A DNA stretch of 64,000 nucleotides from Numida meleagris (Eukaryota > Chordata > Aves > Galliformes > Numididae). Below are positions 23,329 to 35,700 of the stretch, in pieces. Under the pieces are notes generated by a model. That model was not told where the DNA came from and searched no databases. It saw only the letters and a list, made by a program, of their open reading frames with translations. Both the position numbers and the translations under genes were made by a program. The DNA lies in the NCBI RefSeq assembly GCF_002078875.1, contig NC_034410.1:100242556-100306555 (forward strand), in the 5' to 3' direction. Each line of letters opens with the position of its first letter. Positions within the stretch are counted from its first letter, which is position 1.

Positions 23329-25068
23329 CCACATACTTTGTGAATCTCTTCTGGTCACCTTGAACTTTTAAACTCCAAAACAGCATATAGACATTAAGCA
23401 TATCAGCACAGACCTGGTCTTGCATTTGCTTTGCTCACCCACAAAATGTTCACAGTTCCTGATCTGGAGATGCACATGACTAAATATCAGTCTAAGACAG
23501 TAGGATGGCTCCAAGCTTTGAAAAATGCCAGGCTGCTCTCTTGCAGGAGCCACTATGCCTGATGTACATGCATCTTTTTCTAGTTCTTCTGAGTTTGAAG
23601 CTGCCTTTAATCAGAGCAAAGCAAAATGAAAGCAACATGGAGTGCAAGACAAACAGAACTTCTGTAAATTGCTAAATTTTTAGCAAATCAGTACTAGAAG
23701 TGCACTGAACAGGGTGAACAAACAACACTATACACTGAACAGCTTAACTTCCATGCAACATATATAGAGTATATGTCATGCACAAAAAAAAAGTAATACA
23801 CGGTCTATATGGGATTCTTACTGTCTTTGGCAGTTATCTCTGAGAGTCTGTTACAAACCTTGGCATGGAAATGCAAATTATTATCATGTTAATACCAAGA
23901 TTTTTGAAAAAAATACATATGTTTTTTACTTCATTTGTATTATGTTGTGCACTAAGTTAGTAATAGCAAAAGAGTAGGGACTGCATGAGCTGGAAATGAG
24001 TAGAAGACCATTTTCTGTCCGTGGATACATGATATTCCTAGTGTAGATGAGACTAAGCTGTTATAAAGCAGGATACAGTATAATTTAAAAGATGTACCCA
24101 TTTCATGGAAGATATTTTTTGGAAAGGTAAAGGAAAAGGGCAGCACAATATTTCCATAACTTACTAAGTCTAGTTACTCCTCAATTCTACTTTTCTCATC
24201 TTACAAACATATAACATTTTTTTATAATCTCGTAGTGTCATGTCATTTTTTTTTTGAATATCCAACTTCTCCTGATTTAAGAAAAAATTCTCTTTGACTG
24301 CTTACAAGCTTGAAGACATTGTAACAGATGCTGTTGCATTATTGCAGTTTCACTACTTTTAACCCAACAACAGAGTTCTTGTCAGGCCCAACATGCAAAA
24401 TTTTTGAAGGCTTAGGTTTGGGAAAATTGTAATTTCTCTATATAAACCCACAAAACTTTTCACAACCTCAGGAAAGCAAATCATACTCCCCGAGTGACAA
24501 TCATAGTAGCCACAATGACCAGATTTACAGGTGCTTTTGTCTTGAAAAGCTGCAGTCACATCTACTAAGCAGCACTGAAGCTCCCTTCATATGCTGACAT
24601 CATGCTTTCACCCCGTTTGTCTGGAAATGGGGTTGTTGTTTAGCTATATACTACCTTGCAGGAGACTTCTAGCTTGAGAGCCAATAACAGTACAAATAAC
24701 AGATACTAATGATAAAATAATCTTTTGCAATAAAATACTATACTGATTTTTGAGTTTTATGTGACTGATTGGACTTAGGAAAATGAATCATATGATCATC
24801 TTCGTATGGAAAGTTGTAAAGGACAACTTATCTATCGTCCCATGTGCACAGTCTCATTCCATCACATTGCTTCTCTATCAGAGCGGTAGACTGCAAATCC
24901 AGCATCCAAGATTAGGACAATTTTTCACTTAGAAACTTTTTTAAAAGATATGCATGACAAAACTGTACTTCTCAGCAGGCTCTTTTTCATATGTTAAGGC
25001 TATCCTGATTATTTCAGTACAACTGAGTGCATTGTTTACTGACTGTTGAAAATTTTATGGCAATATAG
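23329..25068. other. Unassigned AT-rich sequence
   Basis: I recognise nothing in these 1.7 kb. T-rich runs occur near 24215-24260. Confidence 0.45.
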
Positions 25069-25259
25069 CATGGGTGTCCAAACTTTTGGCTTGCCTGGGC
25101 CACACTGACTGTAGAGGAAGTGTCTTGGTCATATATAAAAAATACAACATAGTTAATGTATATAAGTAAAAAAAAAAACATTTTAGTTTCTTATTGCTTT
25201 TATTAAAACATAAAAAATAGAGGGCCACAAAAACATAAAACTAACATGTTGGACACATG
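25069..25259. mobile_element. Small hAT-like non-autonomous DNA transposon
   Basis: The left end, CATGGGTGTCCAAACTTTTG, followed by GGCTTGCCTGGGCCACACTG, is characteristic of Charlie-type hAT elements (compare CAGGGGTGTCCAA). The right end, TTGGACACATG, is an approximate inverted repeat of the left end, and a GGGCCACAAAA motif lies inside it. At 191 bases with an A/T-rich middle there is no room for a transposase. I could not find a clear 8-bp flanking duplication, which suggests an old or damaged insertion. Confidence 0.6.
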
Positions 25260-26500
25260 TACAGAGTCAAGAAGATTAAGAGAAGATATGGAAATTGTCA
25301 TGGTAAGTTATTATCTGTCTTTAACCAAGGACTCATACCTTCTCTTCTGCTCCCAAGAGGATGTAGAAGATACAAAACTTATCTTTTAATGTAATGTAGT
25401 GTACTAAAATTCAGTGTTTCCAATTTTTAAGTTAGGTAGTAGATGGAAAATCAATGCAGAACCATCTGATTCCTCATTGTAATTTAGTTGGCAGCAATGT
25501 GCAGAGCTCCATGGGACGAATATTTGTTTGGGCTAGTGATATAAAAGGGATTCAGCAAGGGTGTTCATACACAGCATGAATCCACATGCCAGAATGTGTG
25601 TGAGGAGAAACCAAAACAGTAAATCTCACCCATCAGATGTGTGGTGTTACTAGCAGCAGTCCTCAGGTAAACAACATTTGCGCAATGGAAAAGGAACAAT
25701 GTCCTATAACAGCTGCTTTTTCTGTGCACAAAGTCTCTCTCTTTAGCCTTTTTTGATCTCCTCACAGGCTTAGTGATTTGTATTCAGACTATGCTGAAAG
25801 ATGCAGTGTGGTTTGGTTGTACTTTCTAATACATTCCATTCAGTTTCTGCCATGATCTGGCCTGAAGTTGGGGTGATTTGCCTAAGTAAAGGCTTCAAGT
25901 TTTAACCTCACATACATTAGTATCCTTGTACAGCAGAAATTATGACTTAAAGTAATTCTGCACAACTGTGTAGAATTTGTGCCTTTATAAAAAAAAGTTG
26001 GGCACTCTTTCTCAAACAGAAAACAAACAAATCATGAGTAGTGTAGCTGTTGAAAGAGAGGTTATTACTAATAAATATAAAATGACTAGGACCATGTGAG
26101 CAAACATGGGAACAAATGCACACCCATATGGAAAGTCAGCACTAGAGATGAAAGCTTATGAAAACACCTGCATCTAAATTTTGACCTTAGACTTTTCTCC
26201 TTGATATATTTCCCCAGACTTAGCCCAAATCTGCAAATAAACAATCCAATCAAACTGCAGGACTTCTCCAGGAATTCACTACGTCCATCTGTTTGTGAAT
26301 CAGTTGCAGGCAGAATCAAGTAAACAATAAATACATGAAGATACAAATGATATGACTTTACTGGGGGGGATAAAAAGCATATCTCCTCATGCCAGGAATG
26401 TGTTGTTGCTCTACAACTGGCACTACTTTTACATTTATTCCAAGAGAGGGAGAAAAGGCAGCAGCTCAGCAGGCTTTCTGTGGTTTCTTAACAAACACAG
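25260..26500. other. Unassigned sequence
   Basis: I recognise no repeat or gene. The minus-strand frame at 26086-26346 has no known signature. Confidence 0.45.
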
Positions 26501-26542
26501 GCAGATAGTGATAGGAGAAAGGGGAATAGTTCTAAACTAAAA
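26501..26542 (+). mobile_element. Older CR1, left piece of nest 2
   Basis: GTGATAGGAGAAAGGGGAAT followed by AGTTCTAAACTAAAA matches the CR1 segment for '[11 protein letters not shown]'. It is cut after CTAAAA and resumes at 27641 with GAAGAGAGGAGATTGAGATT. It is too short to stand alone; the continuation at 27641 makes the call. Confidence 0.75.
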
Positions 26543-27640
26543 CTGGCAGCCCGTGGCTTGGGCAGGTACACCCTTTGCTGGGTAAGGAGCTGGCTGGAGG
26601 GCTGGGCCCAGAGAGTGGTGGTGAATGGAGTTAAATCCAGCTGGCGACCGGTCACGAGTGGTGTTCCCCAGGGGTCGGTGCTGGGGCCTGTCCTCTTCAA
26701 TATCTTTACTGATGACCTGGATGAGGGCATTGAGAGCACCCTCAGTAAGTTTGCAGATGACACCAAGCTGGTAGGAAGTGTCGATCTGCCTGGGGGTAGA
26801 GAGGCCCTGCAGAGAGATCTGGACAGGCTGGATCTCTGGGCTGAAGCCAATGGGATGAGGTTCAACAAGACCAAGTGCCAGGTCCTGCATTTCAGCCGCA
26901 ACAACCCCAGGCAACGCTACAGGCTTGGGGCAGAGTGGCTGGACGGTTGTGTAGAAGAAACGGACCTGGGGGTATTGGTCGATGCTCGGCTGAGCATGAG
27001 CCAGCAGTGTGCCCAGGTGGCCAAGAAGGCCAATGGCATCCTGGCTTGTATCAGAAATATGTTGCCAGTAGGAGTAGAGAAGTCATTGTCCCTCTGTACT
27101 CAGTACTGGTGAGGCCGCACCTCGAGTACTGTGGCCAGTTTTGAGCCCCTCACTTCAAGAAAGACATTGAGGCCCTGGAGCGTGTTCAGAGGAGGGTGAC
27201 GAAGCTGGTGAGGGGTCTGGAGCACAGGCCTTATGAGGAGCGGCTGAGGGAGCCAGGATTGTTCAGTCTGGAGAAGAGGAGGCTCAGGGGGGACCTTATT
27301 GCTCTTTAAAACTACTTGAAGGGAGGTTGTAGTGAGCTGGGGGTCGGCCTCTTCTCTCTTGTAACTAGTGACAGGATGAGGGGGAATGGCTTCAAGTTGT
27401 GCCAGGGGAGTTTTAGGCTGGACATTAGGAAACACTACTTTTCCGAAAGAGTGGTCAGGCGCTGGAATGGGCTGCCCAGGGAGGTGGTTGAGTCACCGTC
27501 CCTGGAGGTGTTCAAGAAACGTTTAGATGTGGCGTTGAGAGACATGGTTTAGTGGGGTTATTGGTGGTAGGTGGATGGTTGGACTGGATGATCTTGTAGG
27601 TCTTTTCCAACCTAGCTAATTCTATGATTCTATGATTCTA
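26543..27640 (+). mobile_element. Younger CR1 copy B with reverse transcriptase FADD box
   Basis: 5'-truncated CR1 that extends about 240 bases further 5' than copy A. The frame reads [37 protein letters not shown] and [10 protein letters not shown]. This covers the reverse transcriptase palm, including the catalytic FADD motif (LINE-type enzymes carry F/Y-A-D-D). The frame then breaks by the same -1 shift after LACIRN and the same TGA and TAA as copy A. It ends with tandem ATTCTATG octamers. It sits inside an older CR1 of the same orientation, with CTAAAA on the left and CTAGAA on the right as a possible imperfect target duplication. It has no 5' promoter region and is not autonomous. Confidence 0.95.
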
Positions 27641-27886
27641 GAAGAGAGGAGATTGAGATTAGATATTAGGATTAAATATTGTACTCTGAAGGTGGTGAGG
27701 TGCTGGCATAGCTGCTCAGAGATGCTGTGGGTGCCTCATCCCTGGAAGCGCTCAAGGCCAGGTTGGATGGGGCCCTGGGCAGCTGAGCTGGTGGGAGGTA
27801 GCCCTGCCCATGGCAGGGGGTGGGACTGGGTGGGCTTTAAGGTCCCTTCCAGCCCAAACCATTCTGCGGTTCTATGATTCTATGAT
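27641..27886 (+). mobile_element. Older CR1 3' end, right piece of nest 2
   Basis: Continues from 26542: GATTAGATATTAGGATTAAA, AGGTGGTGAGGTGCTGGCAT, then CTCATCCCTGGAAGCGCTCA and the 3' UTR GTGGGACTGGGTGGGCTTTA. It finishes with ATTCTGCGGTTCTATGATTC, which is diverged octamers. Its subfamily differs from that of the inserted younger copy. Confidence 0.92.
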
Positions 27887-29639
27887 CATTTATTGTTTGT
27901 TCCCTTTATATTTCTTCCGTGGTGCAAAATGTATGTAACTGTTCATTACATTATTCTAATTTCCTCCTAGTTTTAGTGTTCACAAAGAAAGGGGTCCCAT
28001 GGAGCTTGGAAGAAAATTCTTAATTCTGTCTGGAATGTTGCTAGCTATTGCTATTAAAAGAAATATTTACAAGGTGACACTGAAAGAATTTGAGGGGATT
28101 TTTAAGGTGAAGACAAACAGGCTAAAAGAAGATAATCTACAATTACGTAAATAGTTGCTTCAGAGAGTGAAGACATATTTTTTCCTCAGTGTCACTGAGG
28201 ATACTACAATAAAAAGTTTAAATTGAAGTAAAAGAGAAAAACATGTTTGTCTATTATTCTGAATTTAGCAGCCACTGGGGTACTGTTGCAATTCTGTCAG
28301 TGTAGCCATATTTATTTTGGTGTTCGAGCCATTCTCAGGAAGGTCTCTTTTTCTGCAGTTCACCTAGTGCCAGGTTGCTCCTTCCTGACTTACAACCCAA
28401 AGACATTCTCTGGTTCTCAAGTGATCACAGCTATTCATGCTATTCAAAGGTAGCAGAAAGCAGCTCAGAACTGTAGACGAACCAAAATGTTGTATCTTCG
28501 TGGATGAGGGCAAAGTGGCTAAAGTAAAGGTCAGTGCAATTCAATATTTTGATGATACTGAGGGGCTGTTGGAAGGAATGTTCAGAATGAGGGTTTTTTG
28601 GGGGGGAGGGGAGCGTGAGACTTTGGACAGGAGACTGATAGTCAAAGGAAGTCTGCACACTTAAGCAGTGGACTGAAGTTATGAAGAGAAAGGCCATCCT
28701 CAGGTTTTCAGGGAGATTGTGTGGGAGGGGATTGGAAGGTGAGCTGATCTGAGAGTCTGTTGGTGGAGGTGTCTTCCTCTTCCCATTCCCTCAGTCTTTC
28801 AGTATTGCCTGTAGAGAATTCTCTTTCCTAGTCAAGTCCTCTTTGAGGGTCCCACAGCCATTCTAACATCTCAAGTGTTTTCTTCCTTCAGTTTCCTCAC
28901 CTCCTTCTGTTCTCATACCTATTCAAGAAGTTACCTCAAGCTCTGAAAAATCTCTTCTCTTGTATCAACAACCGAGCCCTTACTGTCACTTCAAATCATA
29001 AGGAAAGGGGTCATATAATTTTGGGACACAATCCCCATTGTTGCCATTTAAGCTCCTTATAGGTACCACAAGGTTTTGGATCAGTACTTCTTCCCAATAA
29101 TAGCTACTGCCCTGTATGTCCTGATCCCATCCTCATCTTTAGGAAATGGAGGCTCTCAGCACGTAATGTTTGATAAGAAAATATGATCTAGAAGAAATTA
29201 CAATGAGATATACACTAAGTCCACTGAAGAATGCTTTCAAAGAAAAGTCAACAAACGCATGTCATCACCTAACCAGAAAAGTATATTGGATGGACTTCCA
29301 AAGGGTCTATTCTAACTATAACCGCATGTTAACAGCCATGTTGGCCTTGGAAGAGAGATTAAGAATTATGCTTATCAAATTTGCAGGCAATTTCTCCCAG
29401 ATGAGGAGAGATTACAAGCATTTCAAATGATTAAAAAATTAGAGAAATTATCTGAAATTAATAGCAGCTCAGTAAGTAAAATCCTAGCCTACAGTATGAG
29501 CAGTTCACTGCATGTGTGTACTCGTGTACTATGTGTGGAGAAAGAAATAATAAAATGAGCAGATTAAGTGTGAAAGTCTATTTAGATGTTTATTTTCATT
29601 ATATCTCTTTGGATAACATGAAAAAAAGGCCTGAAAGTG
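27887..29639. other. Unassigned sequence
   Basis: I recognise no gene. A frame at 29170-29430 contains LIKFAG, faintly like the CR1 LIKFADD box, but the surrounding sequence does not support a CR1 call. Confidence 0.4.
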
Positions 29640-29755
29640 AAGAAAAAGAGATGTAGATTTTATATTAGGAAATCTTTTCCAATAATAAGTGTAGTTAGGT
29701 GCTGGATCAAGCACTTGAGAACACCAATAACTCCATCACTTGAGGCGTTTAGCTG
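29640..29755 (+). mobile_element. Possible very old CR1 scrap
   Basis: AGATGTAGATTTTATATTAG followed by GAAATCTTTTCC, TTAGGTGCTGGATCAAG and ATCACTTGAGGCGTTTAG has the order of CR1 elements 'gatttagattagatattagga', 'gaggtgctgg' and 'ccctggaggtgttca'. Divergence is high and no tail is present. Confidence 0.4.
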
Positions 29756-31020
29756 TTGTTTCCCCCCCATTGGCCAGGAGAAGAACGAGATAAACTCTCA
29801 AGATCCTTTTCTGCCCTAATATCCATCAGCATATAATCACAGTGTGAGCAGAAGGCATAGCTTACTTCTTCTATAATGGTTCTCTATTTATATAATAGTA
29901 CAGGTCAGGAACAGCATTTTTTAATTTAAGTGTTAAGATTTCAAATTCATATTCATATTAGAAAGCTAAAGCCAAGTCAGAGACCATGCAATCTGGAAAA
30001 AAAATTATCTTCAGCAAACTTTAGACCCAGCATAATATGAATGGTTTTAAATGTCTGAAAAAAAAAAAAAAGAGAAAAATCCTGGAAATAATTAAAATCA
30101 GTCAAACCCTTTCACTAATTTGTTTCTGCTTATTTTTATCAGTCTCAACATGTTCTGAACTAACAGTCACCGTGAACACATCTCAGGCATAGCTTACCAG
30201 TTGGTATGATCCAGGAATCACTCCCAGTGTGCAGTTTCTGTGCAGCTATCTGTTTTGGAGGTTGAGATGGCTTGTTAGACACGAGCCAATCCATGCCAGT
30301 GGCTCTCAGTGCCCAGTATATTAAACTTGTATGTTAGCATCCCTTGTATAAATATCACCTATGTGTTGGATAGTAATTGACTTGCATTTCAGCTGGTGCT
30401 GAAAACAAAACAGAATATACAATGTAAAAGAAGAGTTAGGCACTGAGTGTCATTACAGCAGCAAGAAAATTTGTCTTCAAGTGATCTGCCTAATCATATC
30501 ACCTACTGCAGTTCAAAAGAAAGTTTTGCTTTTTAAATATCATAAGTATTACTCTCATTAAGTACATTCATGGCCATGAAGAGATTGTGAACAAGCAACC
30601 ACAAGCAGTCTTCCTAGATGTGCTTTCATATTGTGACACTTCGGTCATCCACAAATAACAGATTAAAAGTCACTGTTATGTTGCTCAATGAAACTGTTAT
30701 TAAGAAGATGTATCAGCAAAGGTGCCCACTGAAAGTATAAACAATAGCTACAAGGAAATGCATTTCAATAACTAGGCTTATGAAAAAAGATATCAACACT
30801 CTTAAAGGTGACTCTGTAGTCTTCAGCCTATGTTAAAGTCCAGAAGCCAGTGAAGCCACAACTCTTACTGCTCTGCAATAAGCCAGAGCAATTATCTACA
30901 ACATACAAGAGAATCCACTAAAAGCTTATGCTGTGTAATGGATCTTCCTCAGTGGAACAGCCTATAAATTCAAAGCTATGTTCCAGGTAAAGTCACTGTT
31001 ATCTGCTTTATAATACAAAG
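29756..31020. other. Unassigned AT-rich sequence
   Basis: I see nothing recognisable. A short A run occurs at about 30058-30071. Confidence 0.45.
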
Positions 31021-31050
31021 AAATAAAAGGGGGGAAGGAAAAAAAAAAAA

Positions 31051-31531
31051 NNNNNNNNNNNNNNNNNNNNNNNNNNNNNNNNNNNNNNNNNNNNNNNNNN
31101 NNNNNNNNNNNNNNNNNNNNNNNNNNNNNNNNNNNNNNNNNNNNNNNNNNNNNNNNNNNNNNNNNNNNNNNNNNNNNNNNNNNNNNNNNNNNNNNNNNNN
31201 NNNNNNNNNNNNNNNNNNNNNNNNNNNNNNNNNNNNNNNNNNNNNNNNNNNNNNNNNNNNNNNNNNNNNNNNNNNNNNNNNNNNNNNNNNNNNNNNNNNN
31301 NNNNNNNNNNNNNNNNNNNNNNNNNNNNNNNNNNNNNNNNNNNNNNNNNNNNNNNNNNNNNNNNNNNNNNNNNNNNNNNNNNNNNNNNNNNNNNNNNNNN
31401 NNNNNNNNNNNNNNNNNNNNNNNNNNNNNNNNNNNNNNNNNNNNNNNNNNNNNNNNNNNNNNNNNNNNNNNNNNNNNNNNNNNNNNNNNNNNNNNNNNNN
31501 NNNNNNNNNNNNNNNNNNNNNNNNNNNNNNN
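31051..31531. other. Assembly gap (481 N)
   Basis: A run of N interrupts the sequence. The left flank is purine-rich and ends in a run of A. The right flank is a GGGAA microsatellite, so the gap probably hides an expanded purine repeat. Reading frames that cross it are artefacts. Confidence 0.99.
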
Positions 31532-31576
31532 GAAGGGAAGGGAAGGGAAGGGAAGGGAAGGGAAGGGAAGGGAAGG
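31532..31576 (+). repeat. (GGGAA)n microsatellite beside the gap
   Basis: About nine perfect GGGAA units directly follow the N run, then GA-rich sequence to about 31625. The true array length is unknown because the gap cuts it. Confidence 0.97.
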
Positions 31577-31629
31577 TGAGGGAGAGAAAAAGAGGAAGGG
31601 AGGGAGGCAGAGAGAGAAGAAAAATAAAG

Positions 31630-32290
31630 ACATTTAATGACGTTAAAAGGAAATGAATTCAAAACTGGAGAAAGGAAATTCTCACAGGAGAGTATGTGAA
31701 GTCACTCCAAGCCATAACCTTAACCAGGAACCCAAGATACTAATCAGCAAGGATAGTGCTTAAACTCAAATTACAGCTCTTTTACCTAGAGACTGGCTCC
31801 TGCCTTATCATCCATCATCCTCCCTTAAGTGTAGGTGATTCTAGTGTATGATAAATATTCTTGAAAATTACTGGATCTAGTTTAGTCACAAGAGCTGCAG
31901 TGCACATTTCCCACTTGCTAATATTAAGTTTTGAAATATTTTTGCTGTTAACCAGACTGTGCCTTAATAAAGCCGAAAGATGTAGGAGAAACTTGGGGTT
32001 TATTGTCCCATTATTCCAAAAAGGCTTTCATTGGGACCTCAGCAAATCCCCGTATCCTTTTATGATTTTTGTAACCTTCAGATGATCTTAAAAGTGCACC
32101 AAATAGTGTAAATTGAGAGACAGAAAAGCAGTACAATGGTTCAGTATTGTCTGGCAGTGGAAAGACAGAATTTTGGAGGAACCACAAACCCTATTCTGTA
32201 CTCTGTTTTATCTTTCATATTATTAATCCATATCCCACCCCTTTTTTTTCTACATGAAACAGAAGCTAGGAAAAAAAGGTTGGATAGGGC
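31630..32290. other. Unassigned sequence
   Basis: I see no recognisable feature between the purine repeat and the CR1 at 32291. Confidence 0.45.
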
Positions 32291-32701
32291 TCTTTTGTGA
32301 GGAAAGTTTGAGCGACCTGGGTCTGTTCAGCCTTGAGAAAAGAAGACTGAGAGGGGATCTGATCAATGTGTATAAATATCTAAGGTGTGAGTGACAAAGG
32401 GACGAGGCCAGACTCTTTTCAGTGGTGCGTGGCAACAGGACAAGGGGAAATGGCCACAAACTGAAGTATAGGAAGTTCTGCATTTCCTATGTGCGTAAGA
32501 ACTTCTTCTCAGTGAGGGTGACAGAGCACTGGAACAGGCTGCTCAGGTAGGTTGTGGATTCTCCTTCTCTGGAGATATTCAAGACTCGCCTGGACACCCA
32601 GCTGTGCAACCTGGTCTAGGGAGCCTGCATTGGCAGGGGGGTGGGACTCAATGATCTCTAGGGGTCCCTTCCAGCCCCTACAAATCTGTGATTCTGTGAT
32701 T
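32291..32701 (+). mobile_element. CR1 LINE 3' end
   Basis: The plus strand carries GACCTGGGTCTGTTCAGCCT, ACAGGACAAGGGGAAATGGC, AACTTCTTCTCAGTGAGGGT and TCTCTGGAGATATTCAAGAC. The 3' UTR follows, with GGGTGGGACTCAATGATCTC and TCTGTGATTCTGTGAT octamers. This is the end of ORF2 plus the tail. The frame is broken (TGA in the 32390 region) and the element is 5'-truncated. The octamer is of the ATTCTGTG variant, which differs from that in the stacks at 21-28 kb. Confidence 0.93.
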
Positions 32702-35700
32702 AAGAAAATGCATACTTTGGATAGTACAGAAAGAAGAGGGAAATAAGAATATGCAAATAAACCATTTATTTATACCTTTGTAAGATCAGTCATGAGTGCC
32801 TTGTCACATTTTTTTCCTTTAATTTAATTGTCAAAGAATGACAACAAAATTCCTATAATTCAGATGCAGTTCAAAATATTTTTATATCAGACAAAATCCT
32901 AAACCCATATATATTTTGTAGATAATTCTTAGATATTCAGAAATAATAATAATAAATTGATTCAATTTGATGCACAGCTTTTAAATAAAAACACTCTAGA
33001 AACTACTTGTGCTATCAAAAAATAGATTCCATTTTCATACCTGAGAAAACCAAAGGGCATAATCCATCACAGGAGAATTATCCTCCATTGAGCTATAAAC
33101 ACAAATCAAGGGAGTATAAAACCTATGTAATGTCACAGTTTTATATTAAAACATAAATGTTAGCACCAGGATATATTTTGCTTTCAAGATACAGATCTGT
33201 TTTGCATTGCCCCTGGGTGAGCTGATTACATGCCAGATCGAATTTAGTTTGGTTTGCAATGGATTTCAGCAAGCTGCTTTCTAACTCTATGAGGTTGATA
33301 ATACGTTCAGCTTGATTTGGCATGAAAACTTTCAATTGCAGAAATTTCCCTCTTTGATAAAGACTGTAGACCTCCCCAGGAAAATTGTCTCCTTGCTTAG
33401 ACTGCACAGCTTCCACTGGTAGCAAAATTTTCACAAAGGATGAATTCCTAGACACTATGATATGAATTTCATTTTGGAACAGGAGAAAAATATGTTTATA
33501 AAAACGGTTTCAATTTAGAGTCCCAGACTGAATCTCCTCTTTAGAAATTCAATTTTTAGAAGTTTCTTCTTTTTGACTACAAGTATATAGTTGTAACTAT
33601 AAAGCACGTTGCAGTGCAAATGAGTGAGGAACATGGAATACTGACACAAGCTTTCATTTATTTGGTTTATAAGGTTAGTCTTCACCCCTTTGGGGTGATC
33701 CAAAAGGCAGCAACAGCACATAATTATTAACTGTCCAAAGGATGTGAGATCCTTTGCTTGTGTCACAATCTGAGAGTAAGTTACGTCTCTTCAGATCATC
33801 ATCTTTCATAATAAGATGGAATAAAATGTATGAATGGGAAGTGGTTAACCTTGCTCAATCTGAAGACAATGGCATTTTGAAAATCCTGAGCAAAGGCCAG
33901 GATAGAAAGCAAGGATTCTTCTGCTTGAAAATCTTGGAGTTTTCTACAGTTGTTTTGTTACAGTTCATGATTCTTCAGAGCGGGGGGGGAAGTCAATGGA
34001 AGAGAGAAAGAAAAATAAAGATTAGGAGAAGAGTAGGCTGTCTTTGGGTGGCCAGCTATTCTTTCAGTGCTCTAATTTTTGACTGACATGTAGGGTAGGG
34101 GCCTGGAAGAGTCTGTGCTGGTAGAGATCAAGAAAACCAGCACAAGGAATTGAAGAGAGGATAAGTTGTTGCATGCATCTGAGGGAGTGTGTCCTGTGAT
34201 GAAGGCTGCTCACCTCCACCTCGGGGAAGGCCATAGCCCACCCTTTATAGAGAAGCTCTAATAGTGGTGGAAGGAACAGTTCTGAGTATGAACTTGGGAG
34301 AAAGAAATCTGCATGTTTATCAAGACTGACCTCATCAACTTTCATTATGACAGGTATAGCTAACTGCTCTCAACAATGGCTAGGTGGTAAGAAGAGGCTA
34401 TACTGGGGGTAGTGATGTGCAGTTACAGTGGATCTTGCCCTATACATTCAATCCTCTGTAACTGACACTGCTGGAAAACTCCGATTTATGGCACCTTTGG
34501 CATCAGTAGATGAAGACAGATAAGGAACAAAAAACTGTTTAGCAGATTTGAAAAAAGAGATGACTAGGGAAACAAATGCCCAGCAGGTAGGAAAACAAAC
34601 CTGTATTGATACTGAATAGTCAACTGCTGAGAATGAGTGCAGCATTCTAGAATTAGCAAAATAATCAAACAATGTTGAAGGGTAGAAAAGGGGCATCCAA
34701 GTGTGTGTGATTCACTTCCTCACAAATCAATGCATTTAGTTAAATTTAAGCAATCTCTCAGTCATCACAGTTTCACAATATTTCAGGGTTATGGGTTTTT
34801 TTTAGCTCTTATGTAACCTGCACATGCAATACAGAAATGCAGCGTGATGTTTTATCTTTGCTTTTAAGGGGAAGATCAGTAAGTTTTCCCAAACTCCCAA
34901 TAGAACTAATTTTTTTTTTTTTTTTGAAGATAACACTACTGCTCTGTAAAGCCTTAAATGTGTGTTTTTTTTTGTCTGTGATTCACCAGTGCATTCATTT
35001 TGGACTCCAAAGGGACCATCACGTGCTACTGTGTTGATAAAGTATACACAACACACAGAAAGCTACTTGCTACTTTCCAAATTAAATGTAATGATGAACA
35101 CATGAAACAATTATAATTGCCTTTAAGCTGCACTGCCCAGTGTTGGCTACTATCTATACTAAGAATTATTCACATTTCTAGTTTGAAAATTTTTCCATCA
35201 GTGGGCTCTTATTATGTCATTCTGTGTTAGATGAAAGAAATGCCCATTATTAGAAATTTCTTCTATGTGGCAAACACTAGATTAATCAGGTAGGCTTTCT
35301 GGCTGCTCTTCAATAAACTAATCACTTTGAGTTTCTTTAGTTTTTCTGAAGTGCCTGTTCTGGGTATCAATTCACTCCCAATACTTTTCCATTAATGATC
35401 TGAATAAAGTACCAAGGTCGTATCCAGCTAGCATTCCAGAAGCAGCTGAACTTCCACAGAATTGAAATAATCTTTTCTTTTTTATTTGACGTTTCCCAAT
35501 CTATGTCTCCAAAGAGTACGTTCTTCTTCTGAATACTACTTTTCCCTGCAAGTACATGCTCCTTACCTGAGACTAACTCGTTTCTAGAACCAAAGCTTTA
35601 ACACAGAAAGATCACAGTCCCTTAGAAATGACATCCTTTCATTATTCCAAAGATCTCACATTTCTTTATGTTGATACAAGAGAAGGAAGAGCCTCAGAAT

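Noticed and set aside
29170..29430. LIKFAG in an 86-codon frame, compared with the CR1 LIKFADD catalytic box
   Set aside because: None of the adjacent CR1 motifs is present in either direction.
30962..31662. 223- and 228-codon frames on the minus strand
   Set aside because: They cross the N gap. The ends are translated purine-repeat and A-rich sequence.
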